DNA of 56,418 bases from Actinomadura sp. KC216 (GTDB taxonomy: Bacteria > Actinomycetota > Actinomycetes > Streptosporangiales > Streptosporangiaceae), in NCBI RefSeq assembly GCF_004348535.1, contig NZ_SMJX01000014.1:1-56418 (forward strand). Reading direction: 5' to 3'. Below, in pieces: positions 1 through 9,241 of the stretch (its first letter is position 1; every line of letters starts with the position of its first letter). The position numbers were made by a program, and so were the translations under genes. A model generated the notes under the pieces. The model was not told where the DNA came from, did not search any database, and was given only the letters and a program-made list of their open reading frames with translations.

Positions 1-203
1 CCCTCCGGGAGCCCACCGCCCCGCCCCATCGCAGCGGTGGCAGCGACCCAGGGCGCAGCGGCCACCGGGCGCACGATCTTCAAGGCCGGGAAACGTTGCC
101 ACCGGTGGCCCATGGGCACCGCATATCGCGCACTTAGGCGTTCAGCCGGGCTTCGGCCGACGTCCGCGCGCTCTTCGTCGCCTTCCCTGCCATCGTCCGG
201 CGG

Positions 204-977
204 TCAGGTCTGGTCGGTGCGGCGGCCGGGATCGTGGGCGTGCGGCGGGCGCAGGGAGCTCACGACGGCGGGGTCGTCGTCGATGACGGCCTGGGCGAGG
301 TCGGCGAGTTTGCGGTTGGTGTTGCGGGCCTGGGTGCGCAGGGCGGCGAAGGCCTGATCGAGGGAGGTCTGGTGGCGTTCGGCGAGCATGCCCTTGGCCT
401 GCTCGATGATCACACGGCTGTTGAGGGCGATCTGCAGTTGCTGGGACAGCAGTTGATGTTCGCGGGCCGCGCGTTCGCCCAGGATGCCGATGGTGGCCAC
501 GTCGGCCATCGCCTGCCCCAGCCCCTGGATCGTGGCCGCCTCGGCGGCGGCCAGGACGGCGGAGGGCGCGGTGAACAGGTTCATCGCGCCGATGATCCGC
601 TCGCGCATCCGCATCGGCAACGCCAGGACCCCGCCGTAGCCGGCATCGAGGGCCGCGGAGGTGAACAGCGGCCATTGGGCGGCTTCGGCGGCCAGGTCGG
701 CGACCGTGATGGGACGGCCGGAGGCGAAGCAGTCCAGGCAGGGGCCCTGCCGGGATTGGAGCTGGAACAACTCCAGCAGCCGGGTCTGTTCGCTGGAGGC
801 CGCGATCACCTGCAGCTCGTCGGCCTGGTCGGTGAGCAGGATCCCGGCCGCCTCCACCTCCAGCAGTTCCACGCAGCGCTCGGCCAGCCGGTGCAGGAAC
901 TCGATGAGATCGAAGTCGGCCACCAGGGTGTCGGCCAGCTCGACGAACACCTCAGCGAGTCGTTGTTGCTGTGGCAT
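204..977 (-). CDS. GAF-ANTAR domain regulator
   Basis: A 257-residue soluble protein. Residues about 10-160 look like a GAF sensor domain (VEAAGILLTD, then the QGPCLDCFASG motif usual in actinobacterial GAF-ANTAR proteins). Residues about 165-230 form an ANTAR helical RNA-binding domain (QLQIALNSRVIIEQAKGMLA is the conserved core). ANTAR proteins act as antiterminators by binding paired hairpins in nascent RNA; the GAF part presumably senses a small ligand. It lies downstream of a second GAF-ANTAR gene on the same strand, so the two may be co-transcribed. The ATG start at 977 gives a full-length domain; the Shine-Dalgarno is weak. Ligand and target RNA are unknown. Confidence 0.85.
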   Translation of the reverse strand: MPQQQRLAEVFVELADTLVADFDLIEFLHRLAERCVELLEVEAAGILLTDQADELQVIAASSEQTRLLELFQLQSRQGPCLDCFASGRPITVADLAAEAAQWPLFTSAALDAGYGGVLALPMRMRERIIGAMNLFTAPSAVLAAAEAATIQGLGQAMADVATIGILGERAAREHQLLSQQLQIALNSRVIIEQAKGMLAERHQTSLDQAFAALRTQARNTNRKLADLAQAVIDDDPAVVSSLRPPHAHDPGRRTDQT

Positions 978-1070
978 GCCTGCTCAATCCATTTCCTTGG
1001 TCCAGTGGCCGGGGTGTCCTGTCGTGCGACGCTGTCCATCGGTAGGCATCGTGTCGATCCATTCGTGTCG

Positions 1071-1824
1071 TCAGCCGTCGGGGAAGTCGCCGGGGTGAAA
1101 CCGCAGCCGCCGGTCCACCACCCGGCGGGCCAGCCGGGCCAGCGGGACACCTTCGGTGAAGGCGCGGGCGCGTAACACCGCGAACGCGTCCTGCAGGCCG
1201 ACGCCGAGCTGGACCGCGACCATCCCGGTCGCCTGGTACACCTCGATCCGGCCCTCGCCGGGCCCGCCCAGCGGCCACGCACCCTGATCCGAGGCCGCCC
1301 CGTTCGGCGTGGTCTGGCCGGCGGCCAGCATCACCGCCACCGCCGTCCGGCACAGCGTCACGGCGTCGGCGACCTGCTCCCCGGACAACGAACCCGGCCT
1401 GGCCCGGTACAGGGTGAGGGTGCCGAGCCGGATCGCCCCCACCTGCAGCGGAAAGGCGAACACCGCCCAGGCCCCTGCCGCCGTGGCCACCGGCGCGAAC
1501 ATCGGCCACCGGGATGCGCAGGCAGGCGAGGACACATCGGCGACCAGGACCTGGCCTCCGGAGGCCCCCGCCTCGATGGAGGGGCCTTCCCCCAGGGTGA
1601 ACTGCTGCTCCTCCAAGAGCGCGGCCACCGCATCGGTGGCGTGCGCCCGCTGCCGCCGGTCCGGCCTGGTCGCCACCGACAGGGCCGCCCCGTCCACCTC
1701 CACCGCCACCACGGCCGCCTGACACACATGCGCGGCCGACACCAGCTCACCGTCCGCGCACCCGGCGACCAGCTCCCACAACCGGGCCGCCCGGGCCTCG
1801 CCCGCCGTCGGTATCGCCGCTCAC
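1071..1824 (-). CDS. GAF-ANTAR domain regulator, start region disturbed
   Basis: Second GAF-ANTAR protein. The GAF part contains LGEGPSIEA and SRWPMFAP. The C-terminal helical part (IEVYQATGMVAVQLGVGLQDAF through RARAFTEGVPL, not all quoted) matches an ANTAR domain of the variant type. The continuous frame has only a TTG near 1781 as a start. A GTG at 1824 with an upstream AGGGTGAGG reads SGDTDGG, a typical start for this family, but lies in another frame, so a one-base indel between about 1782 and 1815 is likely. It may be expressed from 1824 if the indel is a sequence error, or be N-terminally damaged. It lies about 90 bases upstream of the other GAF-ANTAR gene. Confidence 0.7.
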
Positions 1825-2101
1825 CGCCTCACCCTGCCCGAGGCGACCGGATGGCCACGCCTCACCCCAGCCCCCCACAGCCTCCCGCACAGGGCCGCCG
1901 GGCACGAACACAGACCGGCATCGGTGACGGGGCCACTCCCGCGTGTGGACCACCGCGAGGTGAAGCGGCCGGGCCGCCGGCCCGGCGGCCGGGCTACCGC
2001 GTTCCTCGGGGCCCGGCGCGGCCCCGGTGCCTGGCTGGCCCGACACCAGGCATGGAAGGGTTCCACCTGCATCTCACCGCCCTGTTCTGGGTGCTCCCCC
2101 G

Positions 2102-2335
2102 CTGCAGGCCGTGGATTTCCTCCCCGTCCAGCAGGGATTGTTCGGCCTGTACCTGGGCTGTTCGCTCGCGCCCAATCACAAGGGCATGCCGACGCTGGGC
2201 AGGAACGACAAGACTGATTTCCTGCGCCGGCAGGTTTTGACCGCGGAACATCCGCGGTGGCCGGATCACCGATTTCGCGCTCGGTGGCTGAACTACCAGC
2301 TCGAGCACCATCTGTTCCCGTCCATGCCGCGGCAT
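2102..2335 (+). pseudogene. Fatty-acid desaturase C-terminal remnant
   Basis: About 78 codons resemble the C-terminal third of an actinobacterial membrane acyl-CoA desaturase: GLFGLYLGC, then APNHKGMP, DFLRRQVLTAEH, and the third histidine box LNYQLEHHLFPSMPR. The rest of a roughly 340-residue desaturase, including the first two histidine boxes and the membrane segments, is missing. Conservation of the histidine box shows real ancestry, but the piece cannot be functional. Confidence 0.75.
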
Positions 2336-2443
2336 GCGGTCGGCGGCCATTGCGTCCCGAGCTGGAGTACCGACCTCGCCGGCCGGTCACCGCCGCCGGA
2401 TGGTGACACTGGGCTTACCCAAGCTTTGAACGTTCCTTGTTGA

Positions 2444-2468
2444 TCGGGCAGTGCCGCCCGCTGCCCGA
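2444..2468. terminator. Hairpin, terminator-like
   Basis: TCGGGCAG and CTGCCCGA form an 8-bp perfect stem around a 9-base loop. It lies after the desaturase remnant and 38 bases before the phosphatase start. There is no U-tract, so it could be an intrinsic terminator of the GC-rich type or a leader hairpin of the phosphatase mRNA. Confidence 0.35.
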
Positions 2469-2506
2469 GGGAACAGTGAGGGGACTAGGGGCCTGCGAGA
2501 CGGTGG

Positions 2507-3724
2507 ATGGTGCCGGTGGATCGAAGCGAGGGGTTCGGTGAGCGGCTGCTGGGCCAGTTGCTGGACCGGGCGCACGAGATGCCGCCGCAACTCATCGCAC
2601 CGCTGGTGGCCGAGGAGGTGCACGCGATCGGCGGCCGCGATGTCTCGATCCTGCTGCAGGACTACGCGCAGCTCACACTGGTGTCCCTTCCGGGGCGTGG
2701 CCTCAAGGAGACCGAGCCGGTGCCGTTGGTGGGCTCCCTGGCCGGGCAGGCGTTCCTGACCGAGACCGCCGTCGAGCACGCCGAGGCGGACGGTGTGCGA
2801 CTGTTCCTGCCGCTGCTGGACGGCAGTGACGAGATCGGGGTGATGGCCCTCACCCTGGACGTCGTCGACGATGACGACCGCCGGCTGCTGCGGCGGCTGG
2901 CGGGTCTGGTCGCCGACATGCTGGTCACCAAGAACAGCTACACCGACCAGTTCTTCCAGGCGCGGCGGCGGGAACCGATGAGCGTGTCCGCGGAGATCCA
3001 GTGGTCGCTGCTGCCCCCGCTGACCATGACGACGCCGCAGATCGCCGTCGCCGGGATCCTCGAACCCGCCTACGACGTCGCCGGCGACAGCCTGGACTAC
3101 GCCCTCAACGACGACGTCCTGCACCTGGCCATGATCGACGCGATGGGCCACGGCCTGAACGCCGCGGTACTGGCCACCGTCGCCGTGGGCGCCTACCGGC
3201 ACGCCAGACGGGCCGGCGCCGGCCTCGCAGAGCTGTACGCGTTCATGGACACCGCCATTGACGAGCAGTTCGGCCCCGACCACTTCGTCACCGCGCAGAT
3301 GATGCGCCTGAACGTCGGGACGGGCCATCTTGAATGGGTCAACGCGGGCCATCCGGCGCCCCTGCTCATCCGGGACCACCACGTTCTGCGCGCCTTGGAG
3401 GGTCCCGGGACGCTGCCCGTCGGCATCGGCGGCTCGACACCCGTGATCAACACCCAACAGCTCCGTCCCGGCGACCGGATCCTGACCTACACCGACGGCC
3501 TCGTCGAAGAGCACACCGCCGGCGGGGAACAGTTCGGCGAGGACCGCCTGATCGCCACCATCGAACACGTCGAGCCCAGCGCCACGACCGTGCAGCAGAT
3601 GGTCCGGGACCTCTCCCACACGCTCAAGCGGGAAAGGGGCGGGATCACCAGCGACGACGCCAGCCTCTTCCTCATCGAATGGCGCGGCGGCACCGCCGAC
3701 CACCTCGCCACGCCCTCGCTGTAA
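2507..3724 (+). CDS. GAF-PP2C (SpoIIE/RsbU-type) serine phosphatase
   Basis: A 405-residue protein. The N-terminal 150 residues look like a GAF-type sensor. Residues about 165-390 form a PP2C phosphatase of the SpoIIE/RsbU family: AYDVAGDSLDY is the metal-binding region, AMIDAMGHGLNAA the DxxGHG motif, WVNAGHPAPLL the NAGHP motif, and LTYTDGLVEEH and SDDASLFLIEW the terminal motifs. Note S rather than D-Y-F in GDSLDY, which is a common variant. Such phosphatases dephosphorylate anti-sigma-factor antagonists (STAS proteins) in partner switching. No STAS or RsbW partner is nearby. Start ATG 2507 has a weak GGTGG upstream. Confidence 0.85.
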   Translation: MVPVDRSEGFGERLLGQLLDRAHEMPPQLIAPLVAEEVHAIGGRDVSILLQDYAQLTLVSLPGRGLKETEPVPLVGSLAGQAFLTETAVEHAEADGVRLFLPLLDGSDEIGVMALTLDVVDDDDRRLLRRLAGLVADMLVTKNSYTDQFFQARRREPMSVSAEIQWSLLPPLTMTTPQIAVAGILEPAYDVAGDSLDYALNDDVLHLAMIDAMGHGLNAAVLATVAVGAYRHARRAGAGLAELYAFMDTAIDEQFGPDHFVTAQMMRLNVGTGHLEWVNAGHPAPLLIRDHHVLRALEGPGTLPVGIGGSTPVINTQQLRPGDRILTYTDGLVEEHTAGGEQFGEDRLIATIEHVEPSATTVQQMVRDLSHTLKRERGGITSDDASLFLIEWRGGTADHLATPSL

Positions 3725-3981
3725 CCGCCCGGCCCCCGGTCCCGCGACACCGCCTCTCAGAGTCGAGGAGTGCGAGTAGGTGGGTGAACGGTGCTGCTCA
3801 CCGACGGCCGGCTCGACGCCGGCATCGGCCCGCGCCGCGCTCGCCCCGCCCCAGATCGCCTCGCAGATGTTCCGGCACGACCCGCTCCGTGATGACCCGG
3901 CCGATCCAGATCCCACGGCGGACCGAACCACCGGACGGGACCTCGAACTCGCCCCTGCGGCCACCAGCAGGCGCGCGTGGG

Positions 3982-5049
3982 TCATTCGTCGATGGTGAGC
4001 CGCTGGATGGCTCGCCGGCGGTCCTGCTCGGTGGGCGGACGATGGTGGCGGGCGGTTTCCAGGGAGAGGCCAAGGAGATCAGCGACGACGACGGTGTCAG
4101 TCCCCTGGCGGGCCATCGTCTGGCCGGCGGTGTGGCGCAGCACGCGGGGTGTGAAGGCGCCGTCGCGGCCGAGGGGCAGTCCCGCGGCGTCGGCGATGGC
4201 GCGCAGCACGGCGTGGGCGGAACGCGACGACAGGCGAGAGCCCCGGCGGTTGAGGAACAGCGCCCGGCTGGTGTCGGCGCCCGTCCAGCCGGCCCGTTCG
4301 CCCAGCCACTCTTCCAGCACGGCACGAAGACTCGGGTGCAGGGGCACTTCACGGAATCCGCCGTTCCTGCCGTAGCGGACGATCAGGTCGCCGCCGCGGG
4401 CCGGCAGGCGCACGTCGTCGATGTCCAGCCTGCTGATCTCGACGATCCTGGTCCCGGCGTAGTAGGCGGTGAAGGCGATGGCCTTGTCGCGCGCGGAGGC
4501 GCGGGCGGCCTCCCGCAGCAGCCTGGCCTGGTCGCGTTCGTCCAGCACGCGCGGGGCGGCGGCCAGAGGAAGCGCGGCGCGTTCGGCGGACGCCGGGCCG
4601 AGCCCGCGGCGGCGGTAGAAGTCATCCACCGCGGTCAGATGCGCGTTGACAGTGGCGGGCCTGCGCTGCGCCACGGTCTCCAGGTGGACACGGTAGGCGC
4701 GCACGGCCAGGTCGCGGGCGTCAGGCTCGGTAAGCGGGTCGCCCTCGACCGTCCCGTCGACGTCGGCGGCGGCTAGCCAGGCCAGGTACTGGCGGACCCG
4801 GGAGGCATAGACGCGGACCGTGCCGGCGTCCAGCGGGCCATCGCACCGGGCGAGGGCGCGTTCGTACTCGGCGAACACCGCTTGCGCCCCCTCCGGAAGC
4901 GGAGTCGCGCGGGCGTTGGGCCGCCGCCCGCGGCCGCGTTCATGGCGCCGTCCAGGAGCTTGTTGCGGATTGCCGGGCGGGCGCCGCGGGTCATCGGCCC
5001 CGGGCTGTGGGAGCTGGGCTCCAGGCGAGGACGGCGCATCGGAAGGCAC
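3982..5049 (-). CDS. Tyrosine recombinase/phage-type integrase, active site eroded
   Basis: A 355-residue protein with an N-terminal SAM-like core-binding domain (LDAGTVRVYASRVRQYLAWL) and a C-terminal XerC/D-like catalytic domain. The box I arginine is present (YYAGTRIVEI). The other catalytic positions are changed: the hairpin lysine is missing (GRNGGFREVPL), box II has RVLRHT instead of HxLRHT, the LGH motif reads LGLSLE, and the nucleophile tyrosine position reads ARHHRPPTEQD, with His where relatives have Tyr. The frame is full length with no stop. It probably cannot cleave DNA and may be a decaying integrase or a DNA-binding relic. It is divergent from the small membrane protein. Confidence 0.8.
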   Translation of the reverse strand: MPSDAPSSPGAQLPQPGADDPRRPPGNPQQAPGRRHERGRGRRPNARATPLPEGAQAVFAEYERALARCDGPLDAGTVRVYASRVRQYLAWLAAADVDGTVEGDPLTEPDARDLAVRAYRVHLETVAQRRPATVNAHLTAVDDFYRRRGLGPASAERAALPLAAAPRVLDERDQARLLREAARASARDKAIAFTAYYAGTRIVEISRLDIDDVRLPARGGDLIVRYGRNGGFREVPLHPSLRAVLEEWLGERAGWTGADTSRALFLNRRGSRLSSRSAHAVLRAIADAAGLPLGRDGAFTPRVLRHTAGQTMARQGTDTVVVADLLGLSLETARHHRPPTEQDRRRAIQRLTIDE

Positions 5050-5067
5050 CTTGAGAAGTTTACTTCA

Positions 5068-5083
5068 GATATTCTGCTATATC
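5068..5083. promoter_or_regulatory. AT-rich inverted repeat in divergent intergenic region
   Basis: GATAT and ATATC face each other across a 6-base loop in the only AT-rich patch between the recombinase start (5049) and the small membrane protein start (5182). It is a possible operator or promoter element for either gene. No convincing -35/-10 pair with normal spacing could be chosen. Confidence 0.25.
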
Positions 5084-5181
5084 GGAATTCCCGCAGTAGG
5101 GTGAAGGTATCCGGCAACGACGACATCCCCACCCTGAGGGTGACCCGCCAAACCGGCTCACCTCACAAGAAGGGGACGTTC

Positions 5182-5454
5182 ATGCCGATCTTGAATCGTG
5201 CTCGTCGACCCGATCTGCCCGGGACGATCCCGGACGGGTTGGCTTCCCGGATGGACCAGGTCTGGCCGGCTGTGATCGCGCTGGCCGCGGTGATCGTGTT
5301 CATCGTCTTCCTGGTCCTGGCCGGCCTGCCGATGGCTCTGGCCATGGCGCTGACGACCCTGGTCGCCGGCGCGATCCTCGTCACCCTGGTGACCGGGACC
5401 GCCTGGCTCACCGGACTCCGCCGCCTCGCCCCGCAGCTGCGGGGACGCCACTGA
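5182..5454 (+). CDS. Small two-helix membrane protein
   Basis: A 90-residue protein starting at ATG 5182 after a strong ribosome-binding site (AAGAAGGGG, about 8 bases upstream), which decides this start over longer frames. It has two hydrophobic segments, about residues 29-50 (VWPAVIALAAVIVFIVFLVL) and 53-76, with basic residues at both ends, as in an inner-membrane protein. No family is recognised. Small membrane proteins of this kind are common in actinomycetes and no function can be given. A strong GC hairpin follows it. Confidence 0.65.
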   Translation: MPILNRARRPDLPGTIPDGLASRMDQVWPAVIALAAVIVFIVFLVLAGLPMALAMALTTLVAGAILVTLVTGTAWLTGLRRLAPQLRGRH

Positions 5455-5489
5455 CCGGCCCGGCCGGCCCGTCCCGATCGACCACCCAC

Positions 5490-5520
5490 CCCCGGGGGAC
5501 TGCCCTGCGGCCCCCCGGGG
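5490..5520 (+). terminator. GC-rich hairpin terminator
   Basis: CCCCGGGGG and CCCCCGGGG form a 9-bp perfect stem with a 13-base loop, 36 bases after the stop of the small membrane protein. The following bases are AAAAGGG rather than a U-tract, so it would be a GC-type actinobacterial terminator. Confidence 0.55.
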
Positions 5521-5572
5521 AAAAGGGCACAGCGCCGGGCGCTATTGAGTCGGTCGGATCTTTGCCGCCGCG

Positions 5573-5935
5573 TCATGGAGCAGGCCGGGCGCCAGTCGGC
5601 GATGGACTGCGGACAGCGGGGACCACACGAGACGGCCAGGGATCCTGGTCGTGACGGAGGATGGTCACCAGCGGCACACGCCCGTCAGCTGCCTGGACGA
5701 GGAGGTTGCCGGTCAGGAACCAGGAGGCGGCCTCGAGCCGGAACCAGTTCTGGCCGCGCCCGGTGATCTGCCATCCGGCCACGGTGTCCGACGATCGGCC
5801 CTTGGCGAGCCGCAGACCGAGCAGGACGCGCCAGATCAGCCGTTCCGCGAGGGTGGGGACGTCGCCGAACATCGCCCGGTCCACCGTTCCGGCACCGCGT
5901 CTTTGTCCGTGATGAGGGTGAACATATCGGCGTGG
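5573..5935 (-). pseudogene. DUF2867-like protein remnant
   Basis: The main frame reads MFGDVPTLAERLIW, LGLRLAKGRS, TVAGWQITGRG, FRLEAASWFLTGNLLVQ and DGRVPLVTILRHD, which resembles the middle and C-terminal part of DUF2867-type proteins of actinomycetes. The expected N-terminal piece (ADMFTLITDKD) is in a different frame at about 5880-5935, so a frameshift separates them. After the conserved core the frame runs into unrelated sequence. Family assignment is from memory of the pattern. Confidence 0.5.
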
Positions 5936-7329
5936 CCAACGCATTTGCCTTCAGCCGACGGCTGCCCGGCGACAACGCCGGATTCCGCGAGGTCTCGCTA
6001 CGAAGCAAGGGCGTCGAACTGCCAGCGCGGCCAGCCTGCTTGACCAACCGTCCCCACCCTTCGCTGCGCCCGAACTGACTGCCGATCACCTTCACTGGTG
6101 GCAGATCCCCCGCTGACGTGTGGCTGGCCACCGCCCACTGCCACGCGCGCAACTGGACGTCCGGATCTGCTGTTCTCGCCGTACGGTGAAGAATGTGATG
6201 GCTGTCCCACGCGGTATCGACTCCGTCACGCCCGTGGGACGCCTCCGAGGCACGAGAGCAAAGCCGCTGACGCTTGGAGCCTTCTCGGAGTTCCGTCCCG
6301 AGCGGCTGGCTGCTTCAGAGCTCCTCTGCGGGACGCTGTGGCCAGGCAGGTTCTCCATGAGAGTCCTCAGAGGGTCGACGAGTCGCCGTGGGGCCTATGG
6401 GCGGTCTTAGAGGTCCTATGCGCGGCATCCGACCGGAATGCGGTGGGGCGCGCCGAGCGGTGAATGTGCGGGCCATGTGCCGTCGGTGCGTGTCGCCCCT
6501 CGGACACATTTCACGTTCAGGTGCTAGGTCTCTGACCTGGCGCTTTTACCTTTTCGTGGCATGGGGCCAGACCCACCGACCGACAAAAACGCAGGTCGGC
6601 GCCATGGGGGGTCATGTCCGCGGGTTCTCCCGATTAGTGCACGTCTTGGCGTAGCGCCTCTCTGTCGATGGGTACAGCCGATCGGAGCTCACAGCTGCGG
6701 ACGGCACCGGCACTGCGTGGCGGCGGCGCTGGTATCTGGTGCGGGACCGGGGGGTTCCGTCCACTCACTGCTCCCCATCAACCGATCATCAGCCGGCACG
6801 AGCCGTGTGCGCTTCGACACCTTGATGATCTCATCGCCCCGGCTTCGGGCGATCAGGATGGTGTCTGTACTGGCGATGGAACCTCTCTGCCTCATTAGGT
6901 AGAAGGTGACCACGTAACGACAACTCACCGTGCCAAGTGGCGGCGACCAGGGTCGCATCCGTTACCTGGGCAACCCGTCAATCCCCTTGCATGTGCGAGA
7001 GGTTCTTGGGCCGGTCCGGTCAGAGCGCGAGGCACTGCTGTGGCCGTCCCGGCACCGGTACGCCGCCCGGTTGTTGACCCGGCACGGCTCCAGCCGCCGC
7101 CCGCAGATTCCGCAGGCAGATGGAGGCGAGCGCCGCGCCGCCGCTCAGTCCGCCGAGGAAGGGGAACTCCGTTGCAGCGCACCGGGTTCGCCGAGGGCGG
7201 CCAGTGAGCGCTCGGCCACCGCGCGGAACGCGCTGATCGGTGTTTACAAGCTGACCCCGGGACGAACAAGGGAACGCGCTGTCCACCACCACACCTGAGC
7301 GCAACATTGACGCCCGACGCTAGCCTCCA
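5936..7329. other. Non-coding or degraded stretch
   Basis: About 1.4 kb with no credible gene. Open frames are short, overlapping on both strands and lack normal codon bias. Parts (6,500-6,950) have lower GC than the surroundings. On the minus strand at about 7,060-7,250 the reading ISAFRAVAERSLAALGEPGAL weakly recalls a mycothiol-dependent isomerase (TIGR03086-like) protein, with a stop soon after. This is too weak to call as a gene. Confidence 0.5.
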
Positions 7330-8117
7330 TTACTTCGGCGGACGCGCCCGCATCGACGATTGGGCGGAAGGCCACCTGTCCTGGCGGACGGCGGAGTGGA
7401 CCTGGTGGGTCAGTTCCCGGGCGACGACCTCGACGCCGGGTGGCGTCCGTCCCGCTCGCGGGGTGCACAGGACGACCGAGCGCCAGACTTTGGGATCGCA
7501 CAGGGGAGCGGCGCTGAGCGTGCCGTTCGCGACGCCGGTGTCGATCCCCACCCCGGCAGGATCGTCCAGCCGTGACCGGCGAGGACGAGCCTCTTTTGCA
7601 CCTGCATGGAGTTGGTTTGGACGACCACGTCCATCTGGGTCTCGTCGACCCTCGCCCGTGCCGCGGCGGCGTCGATCAGGGCGCGCAGCCCGTGCCCGGT
7701 CGCGGTCATGATATTTTCCGCGACCCGCGCGAACGGGACAGGACGGTCGGCGTGCAGGCACGCAGAGGGCGGTGCCACGGCCCACGGCCGCCCGCGGACG
7801 AGGGGCTGGGCGTTGAGCGACGGGGTGCTGTCCATGTCGTAGAGGAGAATGAGATCCAGGTCTCCCCTGCCGAGCCGCAGTTGCAGGTGGCCGGAGTAGG
7901 CGGTGAACAGGCGCAGGTCGATGCCGGGCTGGTCACGGGCGAGGGCCGCCACCAGCGGCCCGGAGAGCAGGTCCGCCGTGCTCTCCAGCAGGCCGACGGT
8001 CACGATCCCGGTCACCATGCCGGGGGAGGGCCGGACCTCCGCGCGGGTCCGATCCAGTTCGCCCAGGGCACGACGGGCGTGCTCGATCACGACGACCCTC
8101 GCCTGCGTGGGGCGCAT
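7330..8117 (-). pseudogene. LysR-family regulator remnant, HTH missing and frameshifted
   Basis: The substrate-binding domain of a LysR regulator is clear: GIVTVGLLEST, LRLFTAYSGHLQLRLGRGDLD, then NSMQVQKRLVLAGHGWTILPG. Near 7,550 the reading frame shifts. The continuation (VGIDTGVANGTLSAAPLCDP, VVLCTPRAGRTPPGVE) is in another frame and ends at 7330. The N-terminal winged helix-turn-helix that should precede residue 1 is absent upstream. Loss of the DNA-binding domain plus a frameshift makes this a pseudogene. Confidence 0.75.
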
Positions 8118-8215
8118 AACCTGCCGGGTCCGTTCGCGAATGGTTGACTGCGTGCCGCTTCATGAGCCCGGGGGTGGTCCGGATGGGATTCCCGTGTTCC
8201 GGCGGTGACGTGGTG

Positions 8216-8252
8216 ACATCTGGCGGAGTTCGCATCGACGTCCGCCAGATGT
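8216..8252. repeat. Perfect 12-bp inverted repeat
   Basis: ACATCTGGCGGA and TCCGCCAGATGT are exact reverse complements separated by 13 bases, between the LysR remnant and the sigma-factor remnant. It could be a terminator for the minus-strand sigma gene, the end of a lost mobile element, or an operator. Confidence 0.6.
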
Positions 8253-8302
8253 TCGTGTGAGCATGGCGTCCAGAATGACCACTACCGCCCGGGCCTCTGG
8301 GC

Positions 8303-8815
8303 TCAGGGTCCCGGGCCTGGACATCGCCGCTCACTCCGCCCCAGGTGGGCCAGGAGTGCGACGAAGGTGCCGGCGGTCGGGGTGATAAGGACCGGCTCGG
8401 CGAACAGGCCGGCGCGGCGCTGGTCGTCGCCGACGGAGTCCCGGGCGTACGCCCAGACCTCCACGACCTCCTCGTCGGCCGGGTGATCGATTTTCGGCGC
8501 GCTCCAGCACAGAACCTCGCGCAGCAACACCACCGCGCGCTGCGTGGCCGGCAGCAGCTGCAGAGCCGCGACGAAGGCCAGCGCTACCGACTCGCGTTCC
8601 TCCACCACCCGGACAGGGTCGAGCACAGCGGGCACGCGCCTGATAAGTGCGCAGGCTCCGCCACGCCCGCAGCATGGTGGCCTGAATCGCCTCCTCGGCA
8701 TCGGTCAGCGACCCGAGCATGCGGTAACGGTGCAGATGCAGGGCCCGCCGACGCGGCGCCGGCAGCGTCTCGAACGCCACCTCGTCGCCGGACCGCGCGC
8801 GGCCGCCAGCGGCCC
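8303..8815 (-). pseudogene. ECF sigma factor remnant
   Basis: Two pieces of an ECF (SigG/SigJ-like) sigma factor are visible in different minus-strand frames. Region 2 reads LHRYRMLGSLTDAEEAIQAT followed by MLRAWRSL. Region 4 start reads ESVALAFVAALQLLPATQRA followed by VVLLREVLCWSA. The linker is shortened and frameshifted at about 8,640-8,700, and the region 4.2 helix-turn-helix does not follow. It is not functional. Confidence 0.65.
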
Positions 8816-8826
8816 CGCCACAGCAC

Positions 8827-9179
8827 ATGACACCCGAAGAGCGTCTTTGGGACCTGGTCGAGCCGACGCTCACCGATCCCACCGTCACCCGGTCGACCAT
8901 GATGGGGATGCCCTGTGTCCGCCACCGCGGACGCTTCTTCGCCGCACTGAATACGCGCAACCAGACCTTGCTGGTCAAGCCACCCCAGGACAGGTCGCGC
9001 AACTCATCGCCGAAGGCGTCGGTGAGCCGTTCACACCGGCGGGACGAAGGTTCCGCGAATGGGTCGCCCTGCCCGACGATCGAGTGGAACGACGGCTGCA
9101 GCCCGGCAGCCTGCCCGGGGTTCCTTCCGAGGGGTTCGCGCTGGTCGACCCCGGCGACCTGGCGATCCGCCGACCCTGA
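8827..9179 (+). pseudogene. TfoX/YjbR-like small protein, frameshifted
   Basis: The start MTPEERLWDLVEPTLTDPTV, then MMGMPCVRHRGRFFAAL and TLLVK, looks like a TfoX N-terminal/YjbR-type protein of about 110 residues. Near 8,985 the frame is lost. The expected continuation, QVAQLIAEGVGEPFTPAGRR followed by FREWVALPDD, lies in another frame and runs to a stop at 9179. One indel explains the break. Confidence 0.6.
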
Positions 9180-9225
9180 ACGGACGCCCGGCCCCTCGGA
9201 ACCAAGCGCCGCCCTGTGATCATCA

Positions 9226-9241
9226 CCGCAAAATTTCGCGG
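9226..9241. promoter_or_regulatory. Near-perfect palindrome upstream of the biosynthetic operon
   Basis: CCGCAAAATTTCGCGG pairs at 14 of 16 positions. It lies about 124 bases before the start of the first biosynthetic gene, in a lower-GC leader, and is a candidate operator. The binding protein is unknown; the LuxR-type gene at 28708-29343 is one candidate. Confidence 0.3.

Noticed and set aside
142..675. Long frames opposite and overlapping the first GAF-ANTAR gene
   Set aside because: Arg/Pro/Gly-rich translations typical of shadow frames in high-GC DNA; the GAF-ANTAR frame explains the region.
2387..3985. 532-codon minus-strand frame over the PP2C gene
   Set aside because: Antisense shadow; no domain pattern, while the plus strand has clear PP2C motifs.
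7060..7250. Possible mycothiol-dependent isomerase (TIGR03086-like) remnant on the minus strand
   Set aside because: Only about 20 residues look similar and a stop follows; not enough to annotate.
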